From the NCBI GenBank assembly GCA_003665825.1, contig QPFY01000028.1, forward strand, positions 1 to 64,000: a stretch of DNA of 64,000 nucleotides. Reading direction: 5' to 3'. The notes beneath the pieces were generated by a model. The model ran no database searches. It was not told the origin of the DNA and saw nothing but the letters and a program-made list of their open reading frames with translations. The stretch comes from Microbotryum silenes-acaulis. Lineage: Eukaryota > Basidiomycota > Microbotryomycetes > Microbotryales > Microbotryaceae. Shown piece by piece: positions 59,963 through 64,000 of the stretch; position 1 is the first letter of the stretch; each line of letters opens with the position of its first letter. Position numbers and translations under genes: made by a program.

Positions 59963-62300
59963 ATGGACAAGCGCGAGCTCGCGATGCGCAGGCTCGAGCT
60001 GGCCGAGTCGCCTCCGCCCAGTCTTAAGAACTTCAGGAGCACCCCGCCCGGCACGCAAGCTCAGGTCGATCCACTCGGCGAGCACCAGCTGGAGGACTCT
60101 GTTTGCTCATTGGACACCGTCTTACGACTTTGCGCCGCTCGAGCCACAGCTGAGAAGCGACTGGTTCACAAACAAGGTGGGCGGTCGAGATCGGACCCTG
60201 ATGAATCGCCATCGTTCACCGCCGCTCCACCCGTCAAGGCGCGCTCGTCGTCCGCCATCCTCGCGGTCGGATGCAGGAGCAGGCGAGACCCCACGTTTCA
60301 CGGGACGCCCCCTCGACCGTGGTTTTTGCACTCATAGTCCGTATCTGTTTTAACTGAGCACTTGACTGGACCAACAGATGCTGTGATACTACCCATGGCA
60401 CTCCTCCTGTACCTAGCTTCACACCTCGGTGAGTCACTCTTGTTCATGACCGGAACGTTGAGCTCCCGGGGAAGTAACCGGTCGGGTCTCACCGAGTCAT
60501 CCAGCGGCCGGGAGCTGAGGTCCGGCCCCTGAGCCCTGAAATCACCCCTGTCAGACCGCAGCAACCTGGGATCTGCGCGCCTTCAGGGCCTCGAGGTACA
60601 GGTCCTCAATAATAGCGATACAGCTTATTCCATCGCATTGTCTTGCTTCTTGTGCGTCATTTCGATATGCGACACGGTGCCGCAATTCGTTGCGCCACCC
60701 CCACCGCAGCGCTGCTGACGCTCTCGTGGCCCAACGCCCCAGCGTAACCTACATCATTCTGTCCATACCGGGAACCCTGCTCGGGAAAGCGATCGATGCG
60801 GCAACGTGTATCTCAATTGGTGCTCTCGTCTGGTCCATCGCCGCCACTTGTCAAGCTGCCGCACGGACCCCGGGTGGACTCTACACAGCGCGCTGCTTTG
60901 TTGGCGTCGGCGAAGCGATGTTCGGACAGGTAATGGCATTCCACCTCTCGTGAGTCTCAGAAAGGAGCTTCATATGAGTATTGAACCATCCGTAACGGCA
61001 AGTTCTTTCTATGATTAGTCTTTGGTACACCAAACCCGAGCTATCGAAACGTGTTAGCTTGGTTTTGTCTGGTGGAGCACTGGCGGGAGGATTCTCTGGC
61101 CTGATCGCCTATGGGATCGGACGCTTGGGTCAGAGAGCAATACAGCCTTGGCGTATACTCTTCTTGATGTGGGTGCGACGTCCATAGATACTCACCGAGC
61201 AATCTGCTGTATCTGATTTTGAAGACGTCTTGCCACCTAGGGAGGGTTTACCGAGCGTATTGCTCGCCATCGTCGTCTTTTTCTGTTATCCATCTCGACC
61301 TTCCAAGTCTCAGTTCTTGACGGAAGCGGAGCGAGCGCTTTCCCGTGCTCGAATGAACGATCAGTCCACCTACGAGGCGACAAGCGGGATCAAGTGGAAC
61401 GGGGTCCGCCGCGCACTATTTGACTGGAAGACGTACACCTTCGCCATGTGAGCTTTTGCAGGCTCGAAATATTTTTCTTGTTGATTAGCACGTTCTGATG
61501 CCTTCTGCTTGGTCTTCAGAATGTACTCCTGCATGAACTTGACGCTTGGTTCGGTTGCAGGTTTCCTGCCCACCATCATCCGGGACCTCGGTTACACGGC
61601 AACCGACGCCCAACTGTGGACCATTCCGTAAGTAGATAAGTGTCTGGTCTTGAGGCCACGATCGAGCTGACACTCCTTGCCTTTGGAAGCCCTTATCTCG
61701 TAGCTCTGGGAACGACGTTCGCTTTGTCCTCTGTTTCGGATCGGACGCAGAGTCGTGGTGTTGCCACCGCTGGGGTTTTCTTGATCGGAATCGCAGGGTG
61801 GAGTGTCTTACTCGGTACACGGGCGATCAATGCCTCGAACTCACAGTTCGAGCTGCGCTACGTTGGATGCATTCTCGTGGTAACTGCGGCTTACGGGTCA
61901 GTTGGTCTCTAGATGTCTTGCCCGTGTGTGACCCATGGGGAGCTCATGGGAGTTGAAGTATTTTAGTGCAATCCCTCTCATCATTGCCTGGGTGACAGCA
62001 AACACGGGCAGCGAGTCCCAACGTGCGATTGGGTTAGGGATGCTCAATACGGTCGGTCACTGTCTCTCAATCGTCGCCGCTTTTGCTTTTCCTTCGCGTC
62101 AAGGGCCCGACTACCGCGAGGGTATCACCCTCAACTTGGCATTCCAAGGTCTGGGTTTCACGATCGCGGTCTGTTTAACCGTGTTCTTTCGTATGGAGAA
62201 CAGACGTCGGGACACGATCGAGGGAACACCGAAAACCGGCGTCACTCTCAACACCATGCAAGAGCTCGACTTGGCACCTGGGTTCCGATACACGGTTTGA
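59963..62300 (+). CDS. MFS transporter 3 of the tandem array
   Basis: Nine exons (59963-60176, 60378-60428, 60555-60651, 60743-60949, 61019-61168, 61241-61447, 61520-61627, 61690-61896, 61967-62300) give 524 residues. The first in-frame ATG is 59963 (MDKRELAMRRLELAESPP). Motifs: ILPMALLLYLASHLDRSNLG, ITYII-type TM2 with VTYIILSIPGTLLGKA, LYTARCFVGVGEAMFGQVMA, MNLTLGSVAGFLPTIIRDLG and AWVTANTGSESQRAIGLGML. Exon sizes from exon 2 on match transporters 1 and 2 nt for nt, apart from the splits and fusions noted there. It is more divergent at the N-terminus and in TM8-9. Substrate unknown. Confidence 0.9.
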
Positions 62301-62635
62301 GAGCCATCTTGCGGGGGAATAACATGCAATGACCATAGTTTTCCAGTAATTCTTCCTGATTTTCCTTGCGAAGGTAAGCTGTTTAAAAAAAACCCACGTG
62401 CGCACCCACTTGCAGTGCATATCTGGCGAGGTCGGGCCGCACGCGCGGAATCATGGCCCGGTCTGTTCAAGGGACACGTGACACGTGACCGAACGCGTTG
62501 TGCTCGAGCCCCTTTCGCGCTGCACGGGGGAGGCCAGGGAGGCCACGATTCCGAGAAGCTCTGGGCGCGTAACGAGTTTCCACACTCTTTTCTACCACCG
62601 CAATCTATGCCGTGTCAGCTTTCCTTTCTTGTGAG
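62301..62635. other. Promoter region of the last gene
   Basis: About 330 bp. It carries CACGTG at 62395-62400, 62475-62480 and 62482-62487, the last two one base apart. Confidence 0.55.
62395..62487. promoter_or_regulatory. Cluster of CACGTG (E-box/bHLH) motifs
   Basis: Three palindromic CACGTG sites within 93 bp, two of them almost adjacent, 150-240 bp upstream of the last gene's ATG. They are candidate sites for a Cbf1/Pho4-type bHLH factor. Confidence 0.4.
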
Positions 62636-64000
62636 ATGGCACCAGACCTCCCGCACCTTCGCATACCCCCAGTACATCAGGTCAGTGCAGTGGAGTTGGC
62701 TGAGGACGGTCCTCTCCTCCCCCACCCCACCCCACCCCACCTCCTCTTTCGCCCGCGTCATGATATGCCCTGCTGATCAATACGGCACCAAGCAGCTGAC
62801 ACAAAGAGTCAAACCACTTTTATAACCTACTTGAAGATCCCACAGCCCTTCATCGTCGAATACCATGGGCCATCCTCGCCTAACCCGCTCCTTCCGCACG
62901 CCCCACAGCAGATGAGCGAGGCTCTTGCGAACGGTCTCGCCGCGCCGTACTATCCAACCTCGCATCTTAGCATGTTTCAGCCTCAACGTGGGTACTCTGG
63001 AGAGCCTCTGAGACCAACTCCACAATACGCGTACGGATACGGTGGCACCCCTATCACTTCTGGCCACCCTTCGCCGATGGTCCGATCGCCATCGGGCTCG
63101 TCATCAATCGCTTCTTCGAGCGCCACGTCCAATGTCATTAGACCGATCCTGTTCAACCCCGAAGCGCGCTTCTTCCTTCCCGGGACGGCGGCGTCTACCC
63201 ATGGGAACCTTGCATCACCCGCAGAATCCGTTCAATCGTCTTCGTATGCTCCATCAATGTCTCCACTCGCTTCTCCCTTTCCTCCGAACGCGTTTAATCG
63301 ACCCCTCTCGAGGAACCAAGGCGGGGATGAAGGCGGTGGTGGTTACTTTGGCGTTCAACCTTCTGGACTGCCCAGGAGCCGTATAGGTCACGCCAACACG
63401 CCTTCGTTTCATCCCGTCGGCTTCCAGTCGCGCCAGCAGCCACCACAGCACGGCAAATCGTATCCGAAACAAGGCAGCACGTCTTTGAAGCCTGGTGGGG
63501 CCGGACCACAGCGGGCGCATGGTCGCGCTGTGAGCGTCAGTCCGAGTGCGAATTCGACAGCTTCGGGATCTGAGAAGAAAAAGAAGGCTGTCCACGTCCG
63601 AGTCCCCAATGAGAATGGTCTAGAGGAGGGGTCGTCGAGTGTCGGCATTTCGGAGAAGGCGAACGAGGGCGCCAATGCGGCGCCGCAAGACAAAAAGAAG
63701 GCTAGTATCTTCGTGCGCAGACCCATACAGGGCGAGGAGAAGCGTTTGATGCTTGAGGAACTTGCGTTCGACATCGATCTCCTTGTTGAAAATGTCACGT
63801 CACGTCACGTGCATTTTGACGAGGTTCGCATCAACTCGCTCCCGCCACGATCGAAATATTTTTGCCCGGCCAGGATGCATGGCAGGATGTACGGGAGCAC
63901 ATTGGCATACCAGTGGTAAGTCAAACAGCCCAGTTTCATGTTGTGTTGGGACCAAATTTACTCAACGTGATCTTGTTGCTATTATCAGTCACCCCAATCA
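62636..64000 (+). CDS. Pro/Ser-rich protein, unrecognised (3' end outside the window)
   Basis: Exon 1 (62636-62680, MAPDLPHLRIPPVHQ) splices in phase 0 to 62846, giving PFIVEYHGPSSPNPLLPHAP and a long disordered Pro/Ser/Gly region. The exon then ends with LMLEELAFDIDLLVEN near 63793. A 79-nt intron probably follows (GTCACG...CCAG), giving DAWQDVREHIGIPV from 63874 to 63915. An exon starts near 63989, and the gene continues off the right end. The Lys-rich KKKKAVHVRVPNENGLEEGS and KKKASIFVRRPIQGEEKR segments frame the disordered part. The family is not recognised. A read-through without the second intron would end at 63919. Confidence 0.55.

Noticed and set aside
1..64000. CRISPR, IS element, phage or operon structure
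   Set aside because: The introns, long promoters and protein families are eukaryotic. No terminal-inverted-repeat transposon or reverse transcriptase was recognised.

Overview
The window is nuclear DNA of a GC-rich, intron-dense fungus. Almost every gene is cut by short spliceosomal introns (mostly about 45-150 nt, GTNNGT...YAG). The gene set is eukaryotic: Maf1, cyclophilin, Dopey, APC6/Cdc16, Sds22, an RSC4-type bromodomain protein, Def1 and Pfa4. Exon structure, codon use and the proline/serine/glutamine-rich proteins point to a basidiomycete, probably Pucciniomycotina. The phylum is a confident call; anything below it is a guess. There are no rRNA genes, convincing tRNAs, CRISPR arrays or prokaryotic features.

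Layout. 1-14 kb: the 3' end of an unrecognised gene, a coiled-coil protein (-), the Pol III repressor Maf1 (-, with an apparent frameshift), a 1.8-kb intergenic stretch, a cyclophilin with an optional mitochondrial presequence (+), a membrane-anchored M24 metallopeptidase (+), an unrecognised gene (-), a Roadblock/LC7 protein like LAMTOR2 (-) and a nucleobindin/Ssp120-type EF-hand secretory protein (+). 14-20.6 kb: Dop1/Dopey (+). 20.8-26 kb: a ZIP2/SHOC1-like meiotic XPF-fold protein (-) and the PP4 regulatory subunit R2/Psy4 (-). 26-34 kb: a predicted nuclease-kinase fusion (+), a Misato/Dml1 gene without a recognisable N-terminus (-) and a fungal membrane protein (+). 34-37 kb: a lineage-specific coiled-coil protein (-). 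37.8-51.6 kb: Cdc16/APC6 (-), RSC4-like (-), Def1 (+), Sds22 (-) and Pfa4 (+). 53-62.3 kb: three tandem paralogous Dal5/ACS-type MFS transporters (+). The window ends inside an unrecognised proline/serine-rich gene (+).

Most genes are independent housekeeping units, often in divergent pairs with a shared upstream interval (LC7/Ssp120, R2/kinase, RSC4/Def1, Sds22/Pfa4). The accessory parts are the transporter array, which gives a clear record of intron gain or loss, and the stretch from 26 to 37 kb, which holds the nuclease-kinase fusion, the eroded Misato locus and an orphan gene. The candidates for something unusual are the CCC-UGA break in Maf1, the transporter array and the nuclease-kinase protein.
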